The notes below the pieces were generated by a model. It saw only the letters and a list, made by a program, of their open reading frames with translations, made no database searches and was not told the DNA's origin. DNA of 11,870 nucleotides from Sulfuriferula multivorans. Its GTDB lineage: Bacteria; Pseudomonadota; Gammaproteobacteria; Burkholderiales; Thiobacillaceae. Numbering within the stretch: position 1 is the first letter of the stretch; each line of letters opens with the position of its first letter. Both the position numbers and the translations under genes were made by a program. The DNA lies in assembly GCA_010365175.1 (NCBI GenBank), contig JAAFGW010000063.1:1-11870 (forward strand), given 5' to 3'. This document shows, one piece after another, positions 1-6,496 of this stretch.

Positions 1-201
1 ACCACCCCCAACCTCGACACCCTGCCGGACTCAAGCTTCGTCTCTTGTCAGACGCTTGCCGCTGCACTCGAAACCAGCCTGACAACAATATGGCGCTGGT
101 CGAAATCTGGACGGCTTCCAAAACCGCATCGCTTGGGTGAAGGCACTACCCGCTGGCGTGTGGGTGAAGTACGGGCCGCACTGTCGAAGCTGGCAGCTTA
201 A
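1..201 (+). CDS. AlpA-like excisionase/transcriptional regulator (5' truncated by window)
   Basis: An open frame runs from base 1 to a TAA at 199-201, giving the last 66 residues of a protein. The segment AAALETSLTTIWRWSKSGRL, followed by P-K-P-H-R-L-G and a W-R-V-G-E-V-R-A-A-L ending, has the layout of AlpA/MerR-like winged helix-turn-helix proteins (helix-turn-helix with T-T-I-W-R-W as recognition helix, then wing and short C-terminal helix). In mobile elements such proteins act as excisionase (recombination directionality factor) or as activator of integrase expression. The next gene starts 12 bases downstream, so the two are probably cotranscribed. The true start lies upstream of the window. 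The family call is by motif only. Confidence 0.6.
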   Translation, partial: TTPNLDTLPDSSFVSCQTLAAALETSLTTIWRWSKSGRLPKPHRLGEGTTRWRVGEVRAALSKLAA

Positions 202-213
202 GCGGGGGCGATC

Positions 214-501
214 ATGGAAAACAAAAAAGGCCACCCGCAGACAGCCCAAAATACACACGGCGATCATAACGATAATTCTGCACACACTCAACGCTTGGTA
301 ATGTTGGCCGCGTTTAAGGTGAAGCCATCCATAACCACGATTGAAGCACGGCGCGACCTGGATATTTTGATGCCAGCGGCGCGCGTGTTCGAGCTGCGCG
401 CAATGGGGTATGACATTGCAACGATATGGACGCATGGCATAACCGAGCGTGGGCGCAAGCATCGCATTGCCCGTTATGTGTTCAGGCAGTCCGCGTCATG
501 A
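214..501 (+). CDS. Small helix-turn-helix protein (HTH_39-like) of the mobilization operon
   Basis: 95 residues. The N-terminal third is polar and probably disordered (rich in H, N, D and Q). From about residue 30 the sequence L-A-A-F-K-V-K-P-S-I-T-T-I-E-A-R-R-D-L-D-I-L-M-P-A-A-R-V-F-E-L resembles the small winged-helix domain found beside relaxase genes on proteobacterial plasmids and integrated elements (helix-turn-helix 39 type), with a basic C-terminal tail (R-G-R-K-H-R-I-A-R-Y). The likely role is autoregulation of the mob operon or accessory DNA binding at oriT; this is inference. The ATG at 214 follows a G-rich Shine-Dalgarno stretch (GGGGG, 203-208 region). The stop codon overlaps the relaxase start as ATGA at 498-501, indicating translational coupling. 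Confidence 0.65.
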   Translation: MENKKGHPQTAQNTHGDHNDNSAHTQRLVMLAAFKVKPSITTIEARRDLDILMPAARVFELRAMGYDIATIWTHGITERGRKHRIARYVFRQSAS

Positions 502-1499
502 ATGCTGACCGGCAGTATCTATGCGTCAAGAAATTGAAGGGACGGGATATTGTTCGGGTTGCTGCCAAACACAACCTGCGAGAGTTACAGGCTGAGCTTG
601 GTGCAGGCAGCCATATCGACCACACACGCATCGGCTTGAATCAAGTGATGGCCGGGCCTGATAAAGCGGCTGATGTTGCTGCTTATGCTGACGGCTTAAT
701 GCGCGATGCTGGCGTGGGCAATATGAGGCGTGACGCTGTGCGCGGCATTGAAATCATTGTCAGCTTGCCAGCATCATCGACCATAGACCGTACCGCTTTC
801 TTTACAGATTCGCTGGCATGGGCACAGCGCTTCTTTGCTGTGCCGGTTCTATCCGCTGTGATCCACCTCGATGAAGCTGCGCCACATTGCCATGTCCTGC
901 TGCTGCCTCTAGTAGATGGGCGCATGGTGGGCAGCGACCTGGTGGGCAACAAAACGCGCCTACAGGCCATGCAAGCGAGTTATTTTGAGCAAGTGGGGCG
1001 AAGGTATGGGCTGACCCGTCCAAAGGCACGGAAGCGCTTTAATCAGGCGGTTCGGGATAAAGCGGCTTCTATAGCTGTGTCGGCTATCCAGAGCAGTCCC
1101 GAGTTATTGGATAGGCACGGTGTTGAAAGCGCGCTTCTGGTATTGGTGAGGCACGATCCTGAACCGCTGCTTGCGGCATTGGGATTGTCGATGCCACTAC
1201 CAGCGAAGTCCTCGAAATCGTTTGTTGGGATCATGACAAAGCCCTGTAAGCCTGAGAAACCTATAGGGTTCAAGCAACAAGCAAAACCTATAGGGTTCGC
1301 TCATGCTGTGCCCTCAAATAATCAAACCCTATCCTGTGTAGGCTTCGCTCCTGAATCACCGCACTTGCCTGAGCATGAAAGCTGTCCAGACGCAGCGATC
1401 ACCCGCTGCCGTGACGATCTTCCTTCAGAGTATTGGGATAGCGAGCTAGGTGAATACAGATTGCCTGATGAACAGCCGCGACAGACTCGGCTTGGTTAG
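498..1499 (+). CDS. MOBV/Mob_Pre-family plasmid mobilization relaxase
   Basis: 333 residues from the ATG at 498. An upstream in-frame start at 426 exists but lies inside the previous gene, and the ATGA overlap with that gene's stop supports 498. The N-terminus (CVKKLKG, then A-A-K-H-N-L-R-E) and the histidine-rich signature HLDEAAPHCH at about residues 125-134 are those of the Mob_Pre (MOBV) relaxases, which nick one strand at oriT, remain covalently attached and lead it into the recipient cell. The HxDE..PHxH histidines bind the catalytic metal. The C-terminal region after about residue 250 is low-complexity and contains a repeated K-P-I-G-F peptide. No coupling protein or secretion genes are visible, so mobilization would need a helper conjugative system. 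Confidence 0.85.
   Translation: MNADRQYLCVKKLKGRDIVRVAAKHNLRELQAELGAGSHIDHTRIGLNQVMAGPDKAADVAAYADGLMRDAGVGNMRRDAVRGIEIIVSLPASSTIDRTAFFTDSLAWAQRFFAVPVLSAVIHLDEAAPHCHVLLLPLVDGRMVGSDLVGNKTRLQAMQASYFEQVGRRYGLTRPKARKRFNQAVRDKAASIAVSAIQSSPELLDRHGVESALLVLVRHDPEPLLAALGLSMPLPAKSSKSFVGIMTKPCKPEKPIGFKQQAKPIGFAHAVPSNNQTLSCVGFAPESPHLPEHESCPDAAITRCRDDLPSEYWDSELGEYRLPDEQPRQTRLG
1257..1298 (+). repeat. Two direct copies of palindromic 15-mer inside the relaxase gene
   Basis: AAACCTATAGGGTTC occurs at 1257-1271 and, identically, at 1284-1298, a 27-base period that keeps the reading frame and encodes K-P-I-G-F twice. Its centre CCTATAGG is a perfect 8-bp palindrome. A degenerate third copy follows at about 1324-1350 (AAACCCTAT, a short insertion, then TAGGCTTCGCTC). 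Confidence 0.8.
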
Positions 1500-1506
1500 G
1501 AGAAAA

Positions 1507-1520
1507 GTGCAACGTTGCAC
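1507..1520. promoter_or_regulatory. Perfect 14-bp palindrome, operator-like
   Basis: GTGCAACGTTGCAC is identical to its reverse complement. It begins 7 bases after the relaxase stop codon. The AACGTT centre is shared with a second palindrome whose centre lies exactly 80 bases downstream. A C-G-centred palindrome of this kind resembles operators of dimeric regulators, but no regulator is assigned. Confidence 0.4.
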
Positions 1521-1586
1521 CATTGCAGACTGTAGCCGCGCCTATTCCTTTTCGTTAAAGAAACCATGAAAAAACCCACAGCAAAC

Positions 1587-1600
1587 CGGTAACGTTACCG
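1587..1600. promoter_or_regulatory. Second perfect 14-bp palindrome, operator-like
   Basis: CGGTAACGTTACCG is identical to its reverse complement and shares the AACGTT core with the palindrome at 1507-1520. It lies about 190 bases before the next gene start. The function as a paired operator site is inferred. Confidence 0.4.
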
Positions 1601-1793
1601 AATTGCGCACGGTAGCAGACCGGCAGGCGATGGTCGATCTGCCTAAAAACAATCAAAGGAAATCAACTATCCTACAGCCCGCGCATGGTCGATCTAAAGT
1701 AGAACGAAATAGATAATTGGCATGAAGTAGGCACGCCAGCTGAGAAATTTAATAACTGAAGAAAACTCCGCAACCTCATGCGAGAGGAACAAC

Positions 1794-2015
1794 ATGCCAA
1801 ACCACAAACGGCAAACGATCCACATATCAGGAACGCTACGCAGCCGGATTAACTCACTGGCACACGCACAGGCCCAGCAAGCCGAGACACGCTACAGGTC
1901 AGATATGTTGCGCCACCTACAGGACGCAGCCGGGGAGGGTGCAAGCCTGGACGATCTACACGCGATGGTCGACGTGATGGAAGCCGGGGCGAACGAATAC
2001 AGGTCAGTTGGTTAA
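1794..2015 (+). CDS. Small hypothetical protein of the mobile element
   Basis: 73 residues, not recognised. The ATG at 1794 is preceded by AGAGGA at good spacing (1783-1788), which is the main reason to accept it. The sequence is hydrophilic and predicted mostly helical: a basic N-terminus (M-P-N-H-K-R-Q), an A/Q-rich stretch, R-S-D-M-L-R-H-L-Q and an acidic C-terminal half (L-D-D-L-H-A-M-V-D-V-M-E). There is no signal peptide, membrane segment or cysteine. Size and position suggest an accessory or regulatory protein of the element, but nothing in the sequence assigns a function. Confidence 0.5.
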   Translation: MPNHKRQTIHISGTLRSRINSLAHAQAQQAETRYRSDMLRHLQDAAGEGASLDDLHAMVDVMEAGANEYRSVG

Positions 2016-2184
2016 CTGTCTGATATATCAATGGTTTACGCGTTGAAACAACGACGTATTTTGGGCCTACCTGAAGTCAACCCACTCCGAAAAATACGGT
2101 TAGTAGCGGGACTACTTAGGGCGAATATTATGAGCGCAAAGCTTTGGCAGCAAATGGATAGAAAATCGTAGCACTGTGAATCAT

Positions 2185-2207
2185 TGACGGTAGTTCTGAC
2201 GGTAGTT
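2185..2207 (+). repeat. Tandem 11-mer direct repeat near the attachment site
   Basis: TGACGGTAGTT is present at 2185-2195 and again at 2197-2207, a 12-base period, about 200 bases from the tRNA 3' end. Closely spaced direct repeats in this position are typical of integrase or excisionase arm-binding sites; that role is inferred. Confidence 0.6.
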
Positions 2208-2387
2208 ATGAAATTAATAAGTTCAATGTCTATAACTGGCGCGGCCTGTAGGCTTGTGTTCGATTCGTCTTCGGGCCAGGACACAAAATGTAGGTCGCGC
2301 GCAAACGCAAAGCAAGCGCGAACGCGCTGCATTTGTTTGATTGAATATTTGAGTATCACAGCCCAGAAAGGGCAGGATATTGAGCTT

Positions 2388-2402
2388 CTTACCATAGGTA
2401 AG
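2388..2402. repeat. Inverted repeat abutting the tRNA-Glu 3' end
   Basis: CTTACC (2388-2393) and GGTAAG (2397-2402) are perfect inverted repeats around ATA, ending one base before the CCA end of tRNA-Glu. Read from the tRNA side it could form a 6-bp hairpin just past the mature 3' end, but no T-run follows, so it is not a convincing intrinsic terminator. It could equally be a recombinase core-flanking site. Confidence 0.4.
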
Positions 2403-2403
2403 G

Positions 2404-2426
2404 TGGCGTCCCCACGGGGATTCGAA
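2404..2426 (-). other. Probable attachment site (att) in tRNA-Glu 3' end
   Basis: The T-arm/acceptor half of tRNA-Glu is where elements carrying AlpA-type excisionases often recombine. Element genes begin on the 3' side of the tRNA. The exact core cannot be set because the second copy is not in the window. Confidence 0.35.
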
Positions 2427-2479
2427 CCCCGGTTACCGCCGTGAAAGGGCGATGTCCTAGGCCTCTAGACGATGGGGAC
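2404..2479 (-). tRNA. tRNA-Glu(UUC)
   Basis: The reverse strand reads as a complete 76-nt tRNA with encoded CCA. The acceptor strands GTCCCCA and TGGGGAC pair, the T-arm contains GGTTCGAATCC, and the anticodon loop CTTTCAC carries TTC (plus-strand bases 2443-2445). The gene is near-identical in layout to bacterial tRNA-Glu. No promoter is obvious immediately upstream, so it is probably expressed by read-through from the tRNA-Ala promoter. Its 3' end faces the mobile element and is intact, as expected when an integrated element restores the tRNA sequence. Confidence 0.96.
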
Positions 2480-2527
2480 CCGGACGACGGTGTGACCCGT
2501 CAACTTCAACTACTCAGGCTTGCGCCT

Positions 2528-2713
2528 TTACTGCTTGTTTGAAAGCTGGGTCAACGTTACGCCGATAAATAATCCGACGAACCCCAATGGTATCAGCGAG
2601 ATCCAGACTTCGGCGTTCTCACTGCCATTCAGCATCTTTCCAAACCCTACTGCCAGTCCAACGATGCTTAATATCAACCCCAGCAGAGTGGTGATGACGC
2701 CCAGCTTGTGCAT
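2528..2713 (-). CDS. Small two-helix membrane protein between two tRNA genes
   Basis: 61 residues from an ATG at 2713, preceded on the minus strand by a good Shine-Dalgarno sequence (AGGAAG, spacing about 6). Two hydrophobic segments, about residues 5-24 (V-I-T-T-L-L-G-L-I-L-S-I-V-G-L-A-V-G-F) and 36-55 (V-W-I-S-L-I-P-L-G-F-V-G-L-F-I-G-V-T-L), are joined by a short polar loop (K-M-L-N-G-S-E-N-A-E), predicting an inner-membrane hairpin. No family is recognised. The gene lies between tRNA-Ala (16 bases upstream) and tRNA-Glu (48 bases downstream) on the same strand and probably shares their transcript. Confidence 0.6.
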   Translation of the reverse strand: MHKLGVITTLLGLILSIVGLAVGFGKMLNGSENAEVWISLIPLGFVGLFIGVTLTQLSNKQ

Positions 2714-2729
2714 CGTTCTTCCTGTTTGT

Positions 2730-2805
<76 letters not shown>

Positions 2806-2818
2806 AACGAAGCCGCGC

Positions 2819-2847
2819 ATTCTATACATGCCTTGGATTCTTGTAAA
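2819..2847 (-). promoter_or_regulatory. Promoter of the tRNA-Ala / small protein / tRNA-Glu unit
   Basis: On the minus strand TTTACA (2847-2842) and TAGAAT (2824-2819) are separated by exactly 17 bases, close to the housekeeping sigma consensus. A GC-rich discriminator (GCGCGGC) follows, as in growth-rate and stringently controlled stable-RNA promoters. Transcription would start about 6-8 bases before the mature tRNA-Ala 5' end. Confidence 0.75.
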
Positions 2848-2862
2848 GCCTTCACACGCATT

Positions 2863-4245
2863 TCAATCAGGAAGTAGCTTGCCTGGGTTCAGTAACTGAA
2901 GCGGATCGAACTGTTGTTTGATGCTCCGCATGATGGCAATTGTAGCGGAATCGATTTCCAGTGCGATAAAACGGCGTTTTTCAGTGCCGATACCGTGTTC
3001 GCCCGAGAGGGTTCCTCCCAGTTCGAGCACCTTCCGCATTATCGCATCGAGTGCAGTATGGGCACGTGCCATTTCGTCGTGGTCGTCGGGATGCACCATC
3101 AGGTTGATATGTAAATTACCGTTTCCAGCGTGACCGAATGACACCGCTGCGAGTTGATGTTTGTGCGCTATTTCGTCGATGAAATCGACAAAATCAGCGA
3201 GCTGCGAAATCGGCACTACGATGTCTTCGTTGATCTTGAGTGGCGCAATGCGTTTAACCGCATGCGAAAGCGATTTTCGCGCTGTCCAAAGCAGCTTGAT
3301 GGCATCGTGGGTGAAACCGCTTTTAATCTCGAGCAGGCCTTGGCCTGCAAGCGCTTTTTCCAGACTGGCAATCTGGCGCGGAACATCTTCCTTGGCGCCG
3401 TCGGCCTCAACCATGAGCAGCGCGCGCGTGCCGGAGGGCAGATCGTCAGCGGCGCCAGTTGGGCGAATAGCATCAATGGCGCGATGGTCCATGAACTCCA
3501 GTGCGCAGGGGATGACGGACTGTCGCATGATGCGGCTGACGGCATTGAGCGCGTCGCGGTTGCTGGCGTAGCTCACGCGCAAGGTGGCAATGGTTTCCGG
3601 TACGGGCAGCAACTTCAAGGTGGCTTCAGTGATGAGCGCAAGTGTGCCCTCTGAACCGACCAGCAGGCGGGTGAGGTCGTAGCCTGTGACGCCTTTGGTA
3701 GTGCGGCAACCGGAGCGGATTTCCTGCCCGCTGCCCGTGACGGCGCGAAGGCCCAATACAAAGTCACGGGTGACGCCGTATTTGACGGCACGTGGCCCAG
3801 CGGCATTCATGGCCAGGTTGCCGCCAATGCGGCAATAGGCACTGCTGCCGGGGTCGGGGGGATAAAACAAGCCAGCGCTTCGTGCGATACGGTCGATTTC
3901 TTCGGTGACCACGCCGGACTCGACCACGATAAGCCGGTTGTCGGGATCGAATTCGAGCACGCGTTTCATGCATTCAAAACTCACGACGACACTGCCAGGT
4001 GCCGGCAGCGCACCGCCAACGTTGCCGGAGCCAGCACCGCGCGGTGTTAGTGCAATGTGATGTTCAAATGCGATACGTGCCAAGGCTGCCACGTCATCGT
4101 GCGAGGACGGGAACAGTACGGCATCGGGTTCGACGTGGCGCGGCGTTTCATCCTTGGAATACAGCGTGCGTATGGCCGGATCGGTAAATACACGATCTGT
4201 TCCCAGGGCGGAACGGAAAGCAATGAGCGCAGGTTCGGGCAGCAT
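2863..4245 (-). CDS. GlcD-type FAD-linked oxidase (glycolate/D-lactate dehydrogenase family)
   Basis: 460 residues from the ATG at 4245. A TTG at 4296 would add 17 residues but overlaps the upstream gene by 32 bases, and the sequence M-L-P-E-P-A-L begins like family members. Neither start has a clear Shine-Dalgarno sequence. The FAD_binding_4 domain shows the pyrophosphate motif TPRGAGSGNVGGALP (about residues 67-81), PPDPGSSAYCRIGGNLAMNA (from about 129) and GSEGTL (about 197-202). The C-terminal oxidase domain shows GHAGNGNLH (about 371-379) and SGEHGIG (414-420), ending in L-N-P-G-K-L-L-P. Such flavoenzymes oxidise 2-hydroxy acids (glycolate, D-lactate) and pass electrons to an iron-sulfur partner, quinone or cytochrome. 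No GlcE or GlcF partner is adjacent, so a stand-alone D-2-hydroxyacid dehydrogenase is likely; the substrate is undetermined. Confidence 0.9.
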   Translation of the reverse strand: MLPEPALIAFRSALGTDRVFTDPAIRTLYSKDETPRHVEPDAVLFPSSHDDVAALARIAFEHHIALTPRGAGSGNVGGALPAPGSVVVSFECMKRVLEFDPDNRLIVVESGVVTEEIDRIARSAGLFYPPDPGSSAYCRIGGNLAMNAAGPRAVKYGVTRDFVLGLRAVTGSGQEIRSGCRTTKGVTGYDLTRLLVGSEGTLALITEATLKLLPVPETIATLRVSYASNRDALNAVSRIMRQSVIPCALEFMDHRAIDAIRPTGAADDLPSGTRALLMVEADGAKEDVPRQIASLEKALAGQGLLEIKSGFTHDAIKLLWTARKSLSHAVKRIAPLKINEDIVVPISQLADFVDFIDEIAHKHQLAAVSFGHAGNGNLHINLMVHPDDHDEMARAHTALDAIMRKVLELGGTLSGEHGIGTEKRRFIALEIDSATIAIMRSIKQQFDPLQLLNPGKLLPD

Positions 4246-4264
4246 TAAAAGAGGCGGTCTGAAG

Positions 4265-4684
4265 TCAGGCTGGAAGTTCCGGCGGGAGTTGAGCAAGCAG
4301 TTGTGCCGTCATGTCAGCATCGAAGTCCATACCGATGTCCCAGCCGGGGTTGAGTGCGATGGGCACGCCGCCACCGATGCGTCGCAATATCCAGGACAAC
4401 TCGGTCAAGATTCCACCCGCAAATTCCGGGTAGTGTTCGACAAAGGGTTTGGCCCGCTCGGGGCTGGTGAAAAGCACCAGAATTCGCTCGCCCTCTTCGT
4501 CTTCTATGATGAGGGGCTCTGCCTGGGTTGAACGCTGGAATCCCTGGATTGGATTCTTTTCGTCACGCACCGGCATGAAGAGTTGTTGATCGAGCAGACG
4601 AAGCACAAACGTTTCAGCTTCAATTGAGCCGGCGTGGACAGCAGAGAGTTGTTCTTCAAGCGCGTTATGGGGGATGAAATTCAT
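4265..4684 (-). CDS. SseB N-terminal-domain family protein
   Basis: 139 residues from the ATG at 4684 (M-N-F-I-P-H-N-A-L-E-E-Q-L), preceded by AAGGG at about 10 bases; a longer frame to 4759 uses a poor start and has a non-domain-like extension. The pattern F-V-L-R-L-L-D-Q-Q-L-F-M-P-V-R-D, then P-L-I-I-E-D-E-E-G-E-R-I-L-V-L-F-T-S-P-E-R-A, then G-G-G-V-P-I-A-L-N-P-G-W matches the SseB N-terminal fold (first named in the E. coli serine-sensitivity protein). The molecular role of these single-domain forms is unknown. The stop lies 19 bases before the start of the FAD-linked oxidase on the same strand, so the two are probably cotranscribed. It is divergent from the histidine kinase. Confidence 0.75.
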   Translation of the reverse strand: MNFIPHNALEEQLSAVHAGSIEAETFVLRLLDQQLFMPVRDEKNPIQGFQRSTQAEPLIIEDEEGERILVLFTSPERAKPFVEHYPEFAGGILTELSWILRRIGGGVPIALNPGWDIGMDFDADMTAQLLAQLPPELPA

Positions 4685-4790
4685 TATTTTGAGCCCTTGC
4701 AAAGTGTCTCTCAGTGTAACCGATGGTGCGTGTAGCCTGGGTAGGCGACTTGTTTGCATCGCGACAGGCGGATGAAAGGCCCAGCAGGGT

Positions 4791-4814
4791 TAGAATATTT
4801 ACCAACTGTAAATA
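4791..4814 (+). promoter_or_regulatory. Candidate -10 box and perfect inverted repeat upstream of the histidine kinase
   Basis: TATTTAC (4796-4802) and GTAAATA (4808-4814) form a perfect 7-bp inverted repeat with a 5-base spacer. It overlaps a TAGAAT (4791-4796) that looks like a -10 box but lacks a good -35. The repeat sits 18 bases before the chosen start codon, next to the ribosome binding site. It could be a repressor operator or a small hairpin in the 5' leader; no regulator is assigned. Confidence 0.45.
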
Positions 4815-4831
4815 ACGGGGGTGGCTTCACC

Positions 4832-6496
4832 ATGGGGGGCAGCACGGGTTATGCCGGGCTTCACGATTACAACCGGGCGATTCGCGAAATCGCGACCAGT
4901 GCAGACTGGCAGTCCGGCAAATTGGCACGCCAGTTGGAGCGGGTAGTCCAGGTGGCGGCGCGCTATATGGGTGTGGGTCAGGCGAGTATCTGGTGCATGA
5001 ATCAGGGGCAGGATAGCCTGGATTGTGTGTGCGAATTCAACAGCCTTGTTGGGGTGACCCGGCCTGTGAAATCGCTTGGCCGGGATCAACATCCCACCTA
5101 TTTTTCCGAGCTCTCCAATAACCGCGTGATGGCGGTGGCTGATGCCTTGAATGACGCCATGACAGCCGAGCTCGTTGAGGGGTATTTCAAGCCACTCAAA
5201 ATTACGTCTTTGCTTGAAGCGCCGATTTGGCTCGATGGCGAATTGGTGGGTGTCGTGTGCCATGAGCATTCGGGTACCCCGCGCGTCTGGCGTGATGAAG
5301 ATGTCGCTTTCGCAGGATCGATGAGTGATTTCGCTGCCATGGCGCTGTCACAGAACCGGTATCAACAAGTGGAATCGGCGCGGGAGCGGCTCACTCGCAT
5401 CATCGAAGCCACGCCCGATGTGGTTGCAATCATGGCGATCAATGGTTATTTGATCCAGATTAACCCGGCTGGTCGACAGTTGCTGGGCTTGTCTGAGCGG
5501 GCGGATGTGACGCGTTTTCGTAGCCGCGACTTTTTAGGAGAAAACACAACCTATCTGCTTGAAACGGAGATATTGCCCGCCTTGCATCGAAGCGGACGAT
5601 GGACGGGTGAGGCCTTGTTGCGCGAGGACGCGCCCCAGGCATTGCCAGTGTCGGTGGTTGCGCTGGCCCATCACGATGTTGTGGGGCAGCTGGAATATTT
5701 TTCAGTGACTTTGCGGGATCTGACAGCACAAAAGGCGATTCAGCGCGAGATTGAAGCGCTGAACAATGAACTCGAAGCACGCGTCCATATGCGTACGCAG
5801 GAGCTTGAGTTTGCCAATCGTAATCTTGAGTCGTTTGCCTATTCGGTGTCCCACGATCTCAAAGCGCCATTGCGCGGAATAGAAGGCTACAGCCGGCTAC
5901 TGGCAAGTGAATATCGCGACAGCCTTCCCGAGGAGGCGCGTGAGTACATCGATTTGATTGGGGCCTCGAGTCTGCGAATGGATCGAATGATCGAGGATGT
6001 TCTGGCGTATTCTCGTGCGCAGATCCGGCAGCTGAAATTGTTGTGTATTGATGTCGATCAACTGATTCAACAGGTCGTCAGTGAGTTCGATCAACAATTC
6101 AAGGATGGCGTTGTTCTGACACTTGAGATTGAGCCCGCGGAATTGGAATGTGATCGCGAAGGAATGATGCAGATACTGCGTAATTTTCTGACCAACGCCC
6201 TGAAATACTCTCGTGAGAGCAGTCCGCCTCGCATCCGGATTGAGGGTAGTGCAGAAGCGGAGGGTTATCGTTTTTCCGTTAGCGATAATGGGATGGGATT
6301 CGATATGCGTTATCACGATCGGATTTTTGAAATATTTCATCGCTTGTCGAGTACCGTGGATCATGACGGGACGGGTATTGGACTAGCGTTGGCGGCGCGT
6401 TCTGCAGAGCGCATGGGCGGGCGAGTGTGGGCCGAGAGTGCGCCGGGGCAGGGCGCCACTTTTTTCTTTGAAATGAATAGCGAGACGCACGCATGA
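4832..6496 (+). CDS. GAF-PAS sensor histidine kinase
   Basis: 554 residues from the ATG at 4832, which follows a GGTGG-type Shine-Dalgarno sequence at 7 bases. Starts at 4754 (TTG) and 4772 (ATG) would add non-domain-like residues and precede the candidate promoter. Order: GAF domain (about 9-174, with V-C-H-E-H-S-G near its end), PAS domain (about 181-299, beginning R-L-T-R-I-I-E-A-T-P-D-V-V), coiled coil (about 300-334), HisKA dimerisation domain with SVSHDLKAPLRGI (phospho-accepting His about 341), and HATPase with N-box NFLTNALKYS (about 451), G1 DNGMGFD (485-491), F-box I-F-E-I-F-H-R-L and G2 GTGIGLALA (513-521). There are no membrane segments, so it is a cytoplasmic sensor. The kinase core resembles that of phytochrome-like kinases, but no chromophore-binding domain layout is evident. 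It overlaps the receiver protein gene as ATGA, so the pair almost certainly works as one phosphorelay. Confidence 0.9.
   Translation: MGGSTGYAGLHDYNRAIREIATSADWQSGKLARQLERVVQVAARYMGVGQASIWCMNQGQDSLDCVCEFNSLVGVTRPVKSLGRDQHPTYFSELSNNRVMAVADALNDAMTAELVEGYFKPLKITSLLEAPIWLDGELVGVVCHEHSGTPRVWRDEDVAFAGSMSDFAAMALSQNRYQQVESARERLTRIIEATPDVVAIMAINGYLIQINPAGRQLLGLSERADVTRFRSRDFLGENTTYLLETEILPALHRSGRWTGEALLREDAPQALPVSVVALAHHDVVGQLEYFSVTLRDLTAQKAIQREIEALNNELEARVHMRTQELEFANRNLESFAYSVSHDLKAPLRGIEGYSRLLASEYRDSLPEEAREYIDLIGASSLRMDRMIEDVLAYSRAQIRQLKLLCIDVDQLIQQVVSEFDQQFKDGVVLTLEIEPAELECDREGMMQILRNFLTNALKYSRESSPPRIRIEGSAEAEGYRFSVSDNGMGFDMRYHDRIFEIFHRLSSTVDHDGTGIGLALAARSAERMGGRVWAESAPGQGATFFFEMNSETHA

Larger units (their letters stand above)
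1500..1793. other. Gene-free spacer downstream of the relaxase with palindromes
   Basis: No convincing gene lies here. The spacer holds two perfect 14-bp palindromes (1507-1520 and 1587-1600, listed separately) and two copies of ATGGTCGATCT (1630-1640 and 1685-1695). It could hold regulatory sites for the flanking genes or part of oriT; no recognised MOBV nic-site sequence was identified. Confidence 0.5.
1..2403. mobile_element. Integrated mobilizable element (partial), ending at tRNA-Glu
   Basis: This segment carries an AlpA-like regulator, a small HTH protein and a MOBV-type relaxase, and stops against the 3' end of a complete tRNA-Glu gene. The 3' end of a tRNA gene is the classic attachment site of tyrosine-recombinase elements, so an integrative and mobilizable element is the simplest reading. 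No integrase, type IV secretion gene or second copy of the tRNA 3' end lies in the window, so the element must continue upstream of base 1 or be a decayed remnant. The right boundary is inferred from the tRNA; the left one is not visible. Confidence 0.55.
2016..2403. other. Gene-free tRNA-proximal end of the mobile element
   Basis: I see no credible gene here; the open frames on both strands lack ribosome binding sites, and one of them runs into the tRNA. The stretch holds a tandem direct repeat (2185-2207), an inverted repeat TTGTGT (2254-2259) / ACACAA (2281-2286), and an inverted repeat CTTACC-ATA-GGTAAG at 2388-2402 directly against the tRNA end. This layout is compatible with an attachment-site region with recombinase arm sites, which is inference. 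Confidence 0.45.

Noticed and set aside
31..462. Minus-strand frame of 143 codons
   Set aside because: It lies opposite the AlpA-like and HTH genes, which have overlapping stop/start signals and family motifs.
1257..1350. CRISPR-like array
   Set aside because: Only two exact repeats with a 12-base spacer, in frame within a gene and without cas genes; not a CRISPR array.
1630..1695. Direct repeat ATGGTCGATCT, 55 bases apart
   Set aside because: Only 11 bases, two copies, no symmetry; a near-match also occurs in the next coding region, so it may be chance.
2036..2395. Minus-strand frame of 119 codons at the element end
   Set aside because: No ribosome binding site or recognisable domain; the region has repeats typical of an attachment site instead.
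2184..2444. Plus-strand frame of 86 codons ending inside tRNA-Glu
   Set aside because: It runs into the antisense strand of the tRNA, has no ribosome binding site and has a non-protein-like composition.
3154..3654. Plus-strand frame of 166 codons opposite the FAD-linked oxidase
   Set aside because: Shadow of the oxidase gene, which carries all the family motifs across the same bases.
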